From Solen grandis (lineage: Eukaryota > Mollusca > Bivalvia > Adapedonta > Solenidae), in NCBI GenBank assembly GCA_021229015.1, contig CM037792.1:5520388-5584387 (forward strand): a stretch of DNA of 64,000 bases, in the 5' to 3' direction. The notes beneath the pieces are model-generated. The model ran no database searches. It worked only from the letters and a program-made list of their open reading frames with translations, and was not told the DNA's origin. Of this stretch, positions 45,955 through 56,407 are shown in pieces. The position numbers and the translations under genes are program-made. Each line of letters opens with the position of its first letter. The first letter of the stretch is position 1.

Positions 45955-47852
45955 CCGAGTGAAGTGTCAACATTAAGTTCTACCACAACGGAGACACCAG
46001 ATACCATATCTACTGCGGCTGAAAGTACTACTTCTATCCAGACGACAACATCGGAAACTACAATGAAATCAACAACTTCTTCTGCAGGAAGTAGTACAAC
46101 CACAACAGAAACACCACAAACGACAAGTGAAGTAACAACATTAAGTCCTACTACAACGACAACACCAGATACCATATCTACTGCTTCTGAAAGAACTACT
46201 TTTATCCAGACGACAACATCGGAAACAACAACGGAAACAACAACTGGAACCTCTACCTCAACGGTAGAATCTACGACAACCTCTTCTGCAGGAAGTAGTA
46301 CAACCACAACAGAAACACCACCAACGACCAGTGAAGTATCAACATTAAGTTCTACCACAACGACAACACCAGATACCATATCTACTGCTGCTGAAAGTAC
46401 TACTTCTATCCTGACGACAACATCAAAAACTCCATCGGATTCAACAACTGGAACGTCTACTTCAACGGTAGAATCTACGAGAACCTCCAATGCAGGAAGT
46501 AGTACAACCACAACAGAAACACCACCAACGACCAGTGAACTATCAACATTAAGTTCTACTACAACGACAACACCAGATATCATATCTACTGCTGCTGAAA
46601 TTACTTCTTCTATCCAGACGACAACATCAGAAACTACAACGGAATCAACAACTGGAACGTCTACCTCAACGGTAGCATCTACGACAACCTCTTCTGCAGG
46701 AAGTAGTACAACCACAACAGAAACACCACCAACGACCAGTGAAGTAACAACATTAAGTTCTACCATAACGACAACACCAGATACCATATCTACTGCTGCT
46801 GAAAGTACTACTTCAATCCAGACGACAACATCAGAAACAACAACGGAATCTACAACTGGAACGTCTACGTCAACGTTAGCATCTACGATATCCTCTACTG
46901 CAGAAAGGAGTACAACCACAACAGAAACACCACCAACGACCAGTGAAATAACAACATTAAGTTCTTCCACAACGACAACAGGAGACACCATATCTACTGC
47001 CGCTGAAAGTACTACATCTATCCAGACGACAACATCAGAAACTAAAACCGAATTAACAACTGGAACATCTACCTCAACGGTAGCATCTACGACAACCTCT
47101 ACTGCAGGAAGTAGTACAACCACAACAGAAACACCACCAACGACCAGTGAAGTAAAAACAATAAGTTCTACCACAACGACAACACCAGATACCACATCTA
47201 CTGCTGCTGAAAGTACTGCTTCTATCCAGACGACAACATCAGAAACTACAACGGATTCAACAACTGGAACGTCTACGTCAACAGTAGCATCTACGAAAAC
47301 CTCTACTGCAGGAAGTAGTACATCCACAACAGAAACACCACCAACGACCAGTGAAGTAACAACATTAAGTTCTACCACAACGACAACACCAGATACCATA
47401 TCTACTGCTGCTGAAAGTACTTCTTCTATCCAGACGACAACATCAGAAACTACAACGGAATCAACAACTGGAACGTCTACCTCAACGGTAGCATCTACGA
47501 CAACCTCTTCTGCAGGAAGTAGTACAACCACAAAAGAAACACCACCAACGACCAGTGAGGTAAAAACAATAAGTTCTACCACAACGACAACACCAGATAC
47601 CATATCTACTGCCGCTGAAAGTACTACTTCTATCCAGACGACAACATCAGAAACTAAAACCGAATCAACAACTGGAATGTCTACTTCAACGGTAGCATCT
47701 ACGACAATCTCTACTGCAGGAAGTAGTACAACCACAACAGAAACACCACCAACGACCAGTGAAGTAACAACATTAAGTTCTACCATATCGACAACACCAG
47801 ATACCACATCTACTGCTGCTGAAAATACTGCTTCTATCCAGACGACAACATC
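45955..47852 (+). CDS. Mucin-like Thr/Ser-rich repeat protein, continuation up to the gap
   Basis: An open frame (extending from 45913) holds ten 68-residue units. PDTIST codons fall at 45997, 46165, 46369, 46573, 46777, 46981 (changed to GDTIST), 47185, 47389, 47593 and 47797, exactly 204 bp apart except for the first interval of 168 bp. The 168-bp unit has the same 12-residue deletion and the same TPQTTSEV variant as the short unit at 42255-42423. Perfect period and absence of stops over 1.9 kb indicate a maintained reading frame. It almost certainly continues the protein begun at 41472. The C-terminus is lost in the N gap, so any membrane anchor or Cys-rich domain is unknown. Confidence 0.8.
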
Positions 47853-47952
47853 NNNNNNNNNNNNNNNNNNNNNNNNNNNNNNNNNNNNNNNNNNNNNNNN
47901 NNNNNNNNNNNNNNNNNNNNNNNNNNNNNNNNNNNNNNNNNNNNNNNNNNNN
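47853..47952. other. Assembly gap of exactly 100 N
   Basis: The round length suggests a gap of unknown size. It interrupts the 204-bp tandem array in mid-unit. Sequence after the gap (from 47953) is not part of the array, so array length and gene end are undetermined. Confidence 0.98.
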
Positions 47953-47989
47953 GGTTTTGTATTCTCTGTCACTGTGTAAAATGTTTAGA

Positions 47990-48330
47990 AATTCTACGCA
48001 ACAGATTTTCTACTATAGTCGCATACACAAATGTATAGAAATTTTCTGATTTTTTTTTAAGAATATTTGCTGAAACATAGTGAAAATCAAAAGAAACAGA
48101 ATTGTTTTACCATTACCACACTGGACATGAAACCATAAACAGCAATGTGAAATAAGATAAGGTATTGATGGGCTTGATTTTGATTTTGAGTTATCTGCCC
48201 TTGAAAATAAGTGGTGACCCCCGTTTTTTTTCCAAAGTTTTAGAAAATTCTCATGGACAGTTTTAATTTTCCTTCTTTTTCTATATAGAAAATAACTGCA
48301 TTGTGCACGCATGCCTTTAATATTGATATG
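47990..48330 (-). repeat. Interspersed family C ('gggcagataactc'), copy 2
   Basis: The reverse complement aligns with 24222-24560. The best block is 'ttttcaagggcagataactc' plus 'aaaatcaa', followed by 'atcaataccttat'. A 99-codon minus-strand frame here (48013-48312) comes from the repeat and is not a gene. Confidence 0.65.
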
Positions 48331-48359
48331 CAGAGTCAGTGATGGGCAGAGTCACGTGA

Positions 48360-48530
48360 TCTATGGTTGGTCGGACGTTGTTTACATCGCTCTGTGAGTA
48401 TGGTGTGTGTGTGGGTGTGTGAATACCGACCGATCAGTGACAGATTGCATGTTTGTATTATTGATGCAACTATGTACTATGTACACGTTGAGATACAATA
48501 AATATCTGTTCTGTTCTGTTCTGTTCCTTT
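48360..48530 (+). repeat. Retroposon-like 3' end with (CTGTT)n tail
   Basis: The segment ends 'gttgagatacaataaatatc' followed by four CTGTT units (48507-48526). An AATAAA-containing 3' end next to a pentanucleotide tail suggests a non-LTR retroposon terminus. No coding remnant is seen upstream. Confidence 0.4.
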
Positions 48531-49149
48531 AATATTGATAACTAGAATTGAATTCATTATAGTTGGTTTAATATCATTAACATAATCACTGCCGTCGTCA
48601 TTGTCGGTGTTTACACTGTATCAACATTGTATAATCAATATAATTATTAGTTGGCTTTGTTTCTTGCGTTTAAAGCAGCTCGTTCTCAAATGGTCATTGA
48701 CTAAAAATATGACTTGCAACCATATGTGTGCATTACGCCTATCAATACTCATATACAGACGCATGGTCACCCAACACAGCCATCTGTTATTGTAAAATAA
48801 GGTGGTTTCTCCACCACAGGCAATAGCGTTACGAACGGTATTGAAACTATTTATAGAATTTTACACCCTTTATCAAGAACATCTGTTTTAGTGGGCCGTC
48901 AAATGACAAATTATATTCACTCTTCGCGCATGCGCTCACTTCACAGGTTGAACTTACTATTCACTATCTGGAATTGATGAAGACGCCATGTTGCGGAACG
49001 TGACACGTGATGCCGCAAGCCAATTTCCGTGACGTGGCGTTTTTAAAAATAGCGTTTTCCCGAGCAATGTGACCTACACTTGTGGAGTCTATTTGGTATG
49101 AAACGAACACTTCACCGACATCACATCTCCGATCATCTGTGAACGAGTT
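48531..49149. other. Non-coding stretch
   Basis: Nothing recognised. Confidence 0.5.
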
Positions 49150-49390
49150 GCTTTACAGTTTAACTGACAGTACTATTTCGTCATTTGGAGACGATGTCTA
49201 CTTGAGACAGATATACTGTTGCTACACTGACGTATCACGCTGTAGACACGTGCCATGATACCACGCCTAGTTCTGACACCGGATCAACCAGTCATGGAAA
49301 TACCATATATATATATATACTACTAATACAATTTAACTACTTTTGTATGCATAGGTGAAGACTTTAACTACTCGGCTACCGGGGACGGTC
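49150..49390 (-). repeat. tRNA-derived SINE, family B, decayed, minus orientation
   Basis: On the minus strand the order is 'ccgtccccggtagccgagta', a deleted B-box region, 'tatttccatgactggttgat', 'ccggtgtcagaactaggcgt', then 'gtatctgtctcaagtagaca' and 'tcgtctccaaatgacgaaat'. A TA-rich insertion (about 49307-49322) splits the body. Confidence 0.65.
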
Positions 49391-49879
49391 ATGAATTGAT
49401 AATACATAAATGCTGACATAATGATAGTTATGAATGTGTCTCAGTGTCGTGATCTACATCTGCATGATATTTCAAAATGCATGCACACACCCTTTATGCA
49501 TAATTTAGCAATATCTGCTGTCACATCAACATACGCCTTTATTTATTTTTTTTTATAATTTATTTATTTATTTTTATTTTTTTTTTGCATATTTAATGCA
49601 ATTTTACATGTAACAGTATATCAAAACAATAAATAAAAAAGGGCGTAATAAACCAAAAATAGCATGCTGTTTGTTCTTCCGATGGCTATTATAAACAAGA
49701 TAATCTTTGAGTTCTAAACTATGTTCCTTTATTGCCATTACCTTTCGAATATGGCGGCTAAAACACGAGGGTTGAAAACAACAAGGACAATCACTCTTGA
49801 AAAAACCTATCTATATCTTTATTCCTAACTGTATCTTCATCTTATAACTATATCTTCCTTGCAATATCTAATCAGTGGT
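49391..49879. other. Non-coding stretch
   Basis: A T/TTTA-rich simple tract lies at 49537-49587. No gene is recognised. Confidence 0.5.
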
Positions 49880-50085
49880 GCTATCGTATCAGTTATCAAA
49901 AATAGCGTATATCGTTCGTATCGCATCGTATACTCAATCTCATCGTAACGTATCGAATCGAATCCTATCGCATCCAATCGTATTAGGTATAATGAACGGG
50001 ATCGTATTGCATCGTATCTTATGGCAATGGTATATCGTAAATCGTATATCGCGCATCATATAACGTGTATCGTATCGAATCACTC
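49880..50085. repeat. Degenerate ATCGT-motif array
   Basis: More than twenty occurrences of ATCG (as ATCGTAT, ATCGAAT, ATCGCAT, ATCGTAA and similar) fall within 200 bp with irregular 5-15-bp spacing. The block is sharply bounded and CpG-rich relative to its AT-rich flanks. Confidence 0.7.
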
Positions 50086-51298
50086 TAAAATTTTGGTCAG
50101 TTTATGTTTCGGGACACTTTTTTTTTATTATTTATTTATTTATTATAAATAATGTATTCGAAAGCATTATATCGATATTTAAGTATACGTTGGGCGTGTT
50201 AGACCAAATTTTCTTGATTAACATGTCTGAAAACTAACAAATCAAATCTGACCTAATTATGCATGATGAAACTCCGATTTCGTCCAAGGTGTTGCTTCCG
50301 TGGATTAACTTATTTTCCGGGACCTTTTTTTCTGTACTGTTCGCAACTTACGCATATAGAGCGGTGTTGGGTATTTCCGGATATGGACTAAGACCACAGT
50401 TACCTGCCCTTTCTTACCCTGCATCCGGATGTGCCTTCACAAAAAATAGTGACCCTATTTAATGCTGAATCATGGTGAGTTTTGACTGAAATACATGCAA
50501 CAAAGGATTAAATTATATAGAACACTGTTAAAATAGTCATAAAATACCCAATTTGAAGGCCTTATTGCACAACAACCTTAAAAGTTGAGCATTGCTGAGA
50601 GGGGAAATTTTTAGAAAATTGGTGTGAAATGGCCGACCGGTGCACTTAATTCATACGTATGTTATTTGGCCTTAAATAGTTCAAAAAGTAGTCGGGTGAC
50701 CCCAAGTTTAAAATATACAGAAATATTTCTCTTGAATGATCTATCTAATGAGGGTAAGTTTAAATGTCAATTTCCCTTACAGAAATTGTCATTTGTATAT
50801 ATGCTTATTTAGAACTTACAGTAAAATTAATTGTGGTCTTAATCCATATCGGCTTTTCTCGGATACTGTTGCATTTCATCCCCAAATTGTAAAGATATTC
50901 ATATTATTAAGTGCATGCAAATGTAACTTGAATATCTTTTGATATTTACAAACCGTGTCCATTTAAACCTTAGGGAGAAATAAATATATTCGAAAGGTAT
51001 GTATATTGAACTACGCCCTGTTACATTGTGTAGTAAGAGAGGTCCTTAGAATTGATTTTTTTCTACTACGAGTAAATGTGTTGATGTCTTTGTGCAGAAT
51101 AGGCATAAATTGTGACAAATGTGGTTATCTTCGTGCAGAATAAACATAAATAGACATAACTGGTTGCATCATATGTTTTTCAAAACGTAGGAAGGCCGTG
51201 TTACTGATGTACAAAGATATCCGAAATACCCGACTGAAAATTACGTATGTCGGGTCTACCGGATACCTGTGCAAATAAGATATATGTTAACAGAATAT
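50086..51298. other. Non-coding stretch
   Basis: A T/TTTA tract lies at 50117-50145. Short frames at 50259-50462, 50624-50812 and 50736-50942 (+) lack motifs. No element is identified. Confidence 0.5.
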
Positions 51299-51299
51299 A

Positions 51300-51333
<34 letters not shown>

Positions 51334-51534
51334 GGACGGACTGACGGACGGACGGACGTTCTCACTGAAGTGACATTGTGGGATTTTTCCTTTGATCTTT
51401 GGCCCTTTTGCACCCCGTAATTTGCACCCCACAAGCAACAAATCAGCCCACAAGTGCCAATTGTACTCCCGAAACCCCATAAAACTAACCCTAACCCAAT
51501 TTCCTCACCCCGGAGCATCACTTGAGTGAGAGCG

Positions 51535-51568
<34 letters not shown>

Positions 51569-51640
51569 TAGATTACAACAGACAGACGGGAGGACAGATA
51601 GATAGATAGATAGATAGATAGCAAATGATAATAAAAGGAG
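51299..51640. repeat. (CAGA)n, (CGGA)n and (GATA)n microsatellite cluster
   Basis: Two tetranucleotide blocks, 51299-51358 (CAGA then CGGA) and 51533-51622 (CAGA then GATA), flank about 175 bp of non-repetitive sequence. That middle part includes 'ctaaccctaaccc', only about two telomere-like units. Confidence 0.9.
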
Positions 51641-51755
51641 AAAATATACATCAACTCTTATTTTCGTTGATATATGTAATACTTAGTATTGTCTGACATA
51701 GGAAGTAACAAGGTCTATATGGCAAATATAAACGTACATGGGATTATGATGACCC

Positions 51756-51835
51756 TCTCTCTCTCCCTTTCTCAGTCTCTCTCCCTGTATATATACATAC
51801 AGACAGAGAGATTGAGAAGGGAGAGAGAGAGAAAG
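51756..51835. repeat. Near-perfect hairpin built from CT/GA-rich arms
   Basis: The left arm 'ctctctctccctttctcagt' continuing 'ctctctccctgtat' pairs with the right arm 'atacagacagagagattgag' continuing 'aagggagagagaga'. Arms are about 38 nt with a very short loop ('atatac'). If transcribed it would form a stable hairpin; it most likely derives from simple sequence. Confidence 0.6.
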
Positions 51836-52121
51836 TAAATGGGAGTGAGAGTCTATGAATACCTGAGCAATTATACAATCAAAACTTAAACCAAAAAAGG
51901 ATACAAGCATATAATGTAAATAAAAACAATCCCATTTTCTCAAAACTCATGAACCTTTACCTAGCTGTAGGTGTCCGGAATTACCCGAAACCGCTCTGCC
52001 TACATTGTAGTTCTAATGTGCATTTTTTTTTTATTTCCCACCTTATTTAGCCCCCACTCTCTATATCCACACATGCAAACAATAAAATTAACAAATCCTA
52101 ATTTGCACAGAACATAATCTC

Positions 52122-52152
<31 letters not shown>

Positions 52153-52159
52153 ATCAGTT
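51836..52159. other. Non-coding stretch with C-run and (TC)n
   Basis: A C-run followed by (TC)n lies at 52120-52152, just left of a SINE. Nothing else is seen. Confidence 0.6.
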
Positions 52160-52450
52160 CGAATAAGCAATATCGGGAGGTCTTGAATCCGAATCCCAAT
52201 CGGGGCACATTCCTCCGGTGATGGCGTCAAACCAAAGACGTATACAATTTGTACCAGATTCTTATGCACTCGGCAAATTGGGGTTGCTATGGGAACTCGA
52301 AGAACCCAGTACTGGTTCTCCCGTGTATCGCTGCTATTCTCCGGACACGTAAAAGAACTTTTTGCGAAATGAACTGGGGTATCGCACCCGGACTCCTTTG
52401 TATCCAACCACTGTCTTTTCCGGTGTCTTTTCAAAAACAACAACAACAAA
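52160..52450 (+). repeat. tRNA-derived SINE, family A
   Basis: Family-A order: 'cgggaggtcttgaatccgaa', 'ggggcacattcctccggtga', 'caatttgtaccagattc', 'gggttgctatgggaactcga', 'cggacacgtaaaagaac' and 'ccaaccactgtcttttccgg', ending in a (CAA)n tail at about 52437-52449. The B-box region is mutated. This copy has the clearest A-rich tail of the family. Confidence 0.75.
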
Positions 52451-52792
52451 CAGGACCCCATTCATGTTGCCATTATAATCAGAAAATGATTGCTAGCCAT
52501 TACAATAGAAGATTAACATACTGCATTTGAAAATAGATGCATGCGTTATTAGTCTTATTACCTATCTATCTTTATCCGTGAAAACACACGTTCACAACAT
52601 GATAAAAGTTAAATGGAGAAAAATCTCTAAATTCCATTTTGTTACATGTGTATAGTTCGCTTAAAATCTATCTTTGATTGATTTTTTACATGTCTCTGTA
52701 CATTTATGCATGTATGTGTATTTCATAACACCAGACGCGTGCCATACCCTTTCATCAGCGGGCACAGCACGTGTTTATTTTGACCGGATATG
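52451..52792. other. Non-coding stretch, pre-insertion sequence
   Basis: Nothing recognised. It is host flank of the LINE that follows. Confidence 0.5.
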
Positions 52793-52827
52793 TCACCTTT
52801 ATGTATTTATGTGGAGTATTAAGTCTT

Positions 52828-55800
52828 TTACACCTTAACATAAGAAGCATCCGTAATAAACTTGATTATATTTCTGATCACTTTTTTATCAGATCACGAT
52901 ATTTTATGTTTTACAGAGTCCCACTTAGATAATAATAATGTACGTGATTCTATTTCCCTAAACGATTGTTCAAATGTAACACTTTATAGGAAAGATCTTT
53001 CGGCACACTCAGGTGAAATCCTTTTGTATGTTTCAAACTGTTTGTATTCATGTCGCATACATGACCTTGCGTTACTGTCAGATCAATCCAAATGGCTTCA
53101 TGTATCTTACAAATCTACTTCCTTTTTGTTATGTACAGTTTATAGGCCCCCAAACAGTAAACTTTCTTTTTGGAATGATTTTAATCCAAGCTTAAAAAGA
53201 GCTTTAGATGTAAATGAAAATATTATTATAATGGGTGATCTAAATGAATATCTTTTAAATAGAAATAACCATTATTTAAATAATAGTATTTTAATTTAAA
53301 ACTTAACAAATGTTATTAATGAACCAACTAGAATCGCAACAACTTTCGCAACCTCAATAGATCCAATATTAATCTCTAGTAGTATAGATTTCTACAAATC
53401 AGGCTATTTAGACGTTGATAGTTCTATCAGTAATCATAAGGTTTTTTTTTATTCATATAAAGTCTATTTTTCATGAAAACAAATGTACAACAAGAAAAAT
53501 ATGGTTTTACAATAGAGCAGATTTCACATACTTAAATTCGTTAATAGCTACATACAACTGGGATTTCATTAACACTTCATCTGTTGATCAAGCCTGTGAT
53601 ACTTTCACCGAAATCATACTAAAACTTATGTCAGAATGCATACCATCAAAAGTTATAACTATTCGACCGAACGACAAATCTTGGTATAACTCCAAAATCC
53701 GATGCTTTACTAAATACAGAGACAGACAGAGACGTTTAGCTTTAAGCAACCCAACAGACAATAACTGGTTCAAATATATATATAAAAAAACTGAGGAATA
53801 AAATTAATAACCTCAAAACTTTCGCGAAACGCCAATTCTTTAATAATATTGAAAAAAGATTAGAAGAAAATAGCTCTAATAAATGTAACGATTTCTGGAA
53901 ATGTATAAAAGGCCTTATGAAAATTTTTAAAACGTCAGAAACTATTCCCGTTTTAAAAAGAAATTGCAATGGTGTAGAAGAGATATGTTTTACTGATGAA
54001 GAAAAAGCGGAATGCTTAAATGACTACTTTGTTCCTATATCAAAACTAGAAGATACTAATTCTGTTCTTCCCCCATTTGAAGCCAAATCAACAACGAGTC
54101 TTAATAAAATACTGATACAAAAGTCAGAAATTGAAGATTTAATCAAAGTATTGGAAGTTAACAAAGCTGTAGGTCCGGATTCTATATCTCACAAAATTTA
54201 AAAAAATGTAAGATCAACAATTTCCACACCATTTTTCATGCTTTTCAACAAATCGTTAAAGGAATGTATATTCCCTCCAAAATGGAAATGTGCTACTGTT
54301 TTGCCTCTTTATAAAAAAGGCGATAAAAACTGTTCAGGTTATTATTGTCCTATTTCTTTCTTAAGTTGTCTAGGTAAGCTGATGGAACTTTGCGTGTATA
54401 AACATATTTACAATTTTCTCATAAGCAACAATCTCATTTATGAAAAACAGTCCGGTTTCTTAAGTGGACATTCGACAGTTTATCAAATAATTGATCTATA
54501 TCATCAAATTGCAAATCCTATGATTCTAAACTTCATACATCCATTTTTTTTTTCTGTGATATTTCAAAAGTTTTTGATAGAGTATGGCATAAAGGCTTAT
54601 TATTTAAACTTGAGCAATTAGGAATAAAAGGTCAACTTTTAACTTGGATATCTAACTACTTATCTGATAGACATCAGCGAGTTCTTGTTGGTCAATTTAA
54701 CTCAAGTTTTAAATACATTTCTGCTGGCGTGCCTCAAGGATCAGTCTTGGGTCCTCTTCTCTTTCTGATCTATGTGAATGACATAACAGATAACTTAAGG
54801 GGTATAACGAGATTATTCGCAGATAACACATCTTTAGCGTCGACATCTTCAAATACTACGGATTTAAGGGGGGGGGGGATACGAACCACGATCCAAAAGA
54901 AATTTCCAGGTGGTCTAAACAATGGTTAGTGACGTTCAATCCTGATAAAAATGAAGTTTTATATTTTGGAAATCAGCAATCGCCTATTCTTAATTTTGAT
55001 GATAAAACTCTATCTACTTCAGATACCCACATACATTTAGGTATTACCTTAAGCAGTGATTGCAAATGGCACGCTCACATAAATTATATAGTAAAATCTG
55101 CTTCCAAAATTATTGGTATTATGAGAAAACTTAAATTCACTGTTAAACGCAAAGCGCTTAATCAAACATATGTATCATTTCTACGTCCAGTTCTTGAATA
55201 CGCTTTTGTTGTATGGGATAACTGCACTGAATACTCGTATGATAAAGAAACATTAGAGAAATTACAAATTGAAGTAGGTAGAATAGTCACTGGTACCACG
55301 CGTTCCATCAGTTTGAGCAATTTATATAAAGAAACTGATTTGGCTAACTCTAAGTGAGAGAAAAACATACAAAAAATTATATTAATGTTTAAAATAAAAA
55401 ATAATATGGTACCTGATTATCTGAATGTCCTCTTTCAAAGACCTGTAGACGAAAGTAATAGTTACAACCTCAGAAGTAATAACGACTTCATAGGCATCCG
55501 TAGAAGAACTTCAATTTTTGAAAAGTCTTTTGTTCCTGCATCAATTGATTTATGGAACTCTTTGCCTACTTTACTTAGAAACATTCATTCAATAGACTCA
55601 TTCAAACATGAATTAATCCAACACATGTTCTCCCCCACCTATATCCTTCTCATTTTCTTCACGGGTCGCGTCATTTATCGGTGTTACACACCAGAATGCG
55701 TAATAATGGTAATGATTTGAAGAATGATTTATTCCTAAACCATATGAATGAAAATAATTTATGTTCATATTGTAATGTACCTGAAAACGCCGAGCACTGT

Positions 55801-55990
55801 TGTTTTTTTTCGGTGTAAAAAATACAGAAATGAACGTATCCAATTATTCCAAGAAACAAGACATTTTCATCCTTTAAATTGCAATCTCCTTCTTAACGGA
55901 AATGTAACCATTTCTCAGGAAGACAACAAAAGTATAGTAAATGCTGTCCATAAATATATCAAAAACACAAAACGCTTCAGGGAATTTTAG
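52828..55990 (+). pseudogene. LINE ORF2: endonuclease and reverse transcriptase, broken
   Basis: The protein nicks target DNA and copies its RNA there. Seen in order: APE endonuclease, starting LNIRSIRNKLDYI (52828), with TESHL, YRPPNS, GDLNE and, near 53430, SNHK where SDH is expected; a linker; RT with GPDSISHK, LPLYKKGDKN, the motif-A segment CDISKVFDRVWH (54558-54593), VPQGSVLGPLLFLIYVNDI, and FADN in place of FADD near 54822; then a C-terminal CSYCNVPENAEHC segment with an RCKKY continuation (55758-55830). In-frame stops occur at 53297 and 54199. Frame changes lie near 52885, 53441, 53785, 54545, 54867, 55337, 55375, 55650 and 55803, mostly at homopolymers. Both catalytic changes are Asp to Asn by G-to-A. 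Confidence 0.9.
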
Positions 55991-56393
55991 GATTATAAAT
56001 CAGACAAACCATCCAGCTCTTATATTCTTCTTAATTTTCTCCGTCTTCTTTTTCTATTCTTTTTTTTTTCTCTCTCTTTCTTAATTACACGTTCAATGTA
56101 TGTTTTTCTTTTTTTTCTTTTTTGGTTACTATTACTACTATTACTATTATTACTATAAATATTACTATCATTAGTAGTAGTGTTACCATTATTACTACAT
56201 GTATCTGCCAAGTACATATTCATATTCCCGTCATATAAATTTATTTACATGTATTCTCTTGTCAGGGGAGAGTCGAATCTAAGTTTGAGAACTTGTGACT
56301 TAACCCTTTTGTCAACAATTGTAACATCTATTCTGTTTGTAATCTGTACCAATATTTTGCAATTGGCAATAAAATTTGTATAAATCAATCAAA
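55991..56393 (+). other. LINE 3' UTR
   Basis: A T/C-rich stretch (56030-56130) and an ACT/ATT-trinucleotide-rich segment (56125-56190) are followed by 'ttggcaataaaatttgtata' and a short AATC repeat tail. It ends exactly where the 3' target-site duplication begins. Confidence 0.7.
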
Positions 56394-56407
56394 TCACCTT
56401 TATGTAT

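Larger units (their letters stand above)
52793..56407 (+). mobile_element. 5'-truncated APE-type non-LTR retrotransposon with intact target-site duplication
   Basis: A perfect 14-bp direct repeat, TCACCTTTATGTAT, lies at 52793-52806 and 56394-56407 and marks the target-site duplication. The inserted 3,587 bp (52807-56393) carries an endonuclease, a reverse transcriptase, a C-terminal Cys/His segment and a 3' UTR ending with AATAAA (about 56368-56375) and an AATC-type tail. No ORF1 is present. The clade lies within the Jockey/CR1/L2-type group, but I cannot place it more finely. Confidence 0.9.

Noticed and set aside
45825..47972. 715-codon Val-rich frame on the minus strand, and similar minus-strand frames at 41444-42265, 42296-42616 and 42610-42885
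   Set aside because: These are antisense shadows of the Thr/Ser repeat: ACN and TCN codons have few complements that are stops. The plus strand has the signal peptide and the mucin-like composition, and the long frame also runs through the N gap.
48013..48312. 99-codon minus-strand frame
   Set aside because: It lies entirely inside family C repeat; the other copy at 24.2 kb does not keep the frame.
51486..51500. Telomere-like 'ctaaccctaaccc'
   Set aside because: Only about two units, within a microsatellite cluster; not a telomere tract.
52000..52461. 153-codon minus-strand frame
   Set aside because: It is antisense to SINE A plus the (TC)n and C-run; composition follows the repeats.
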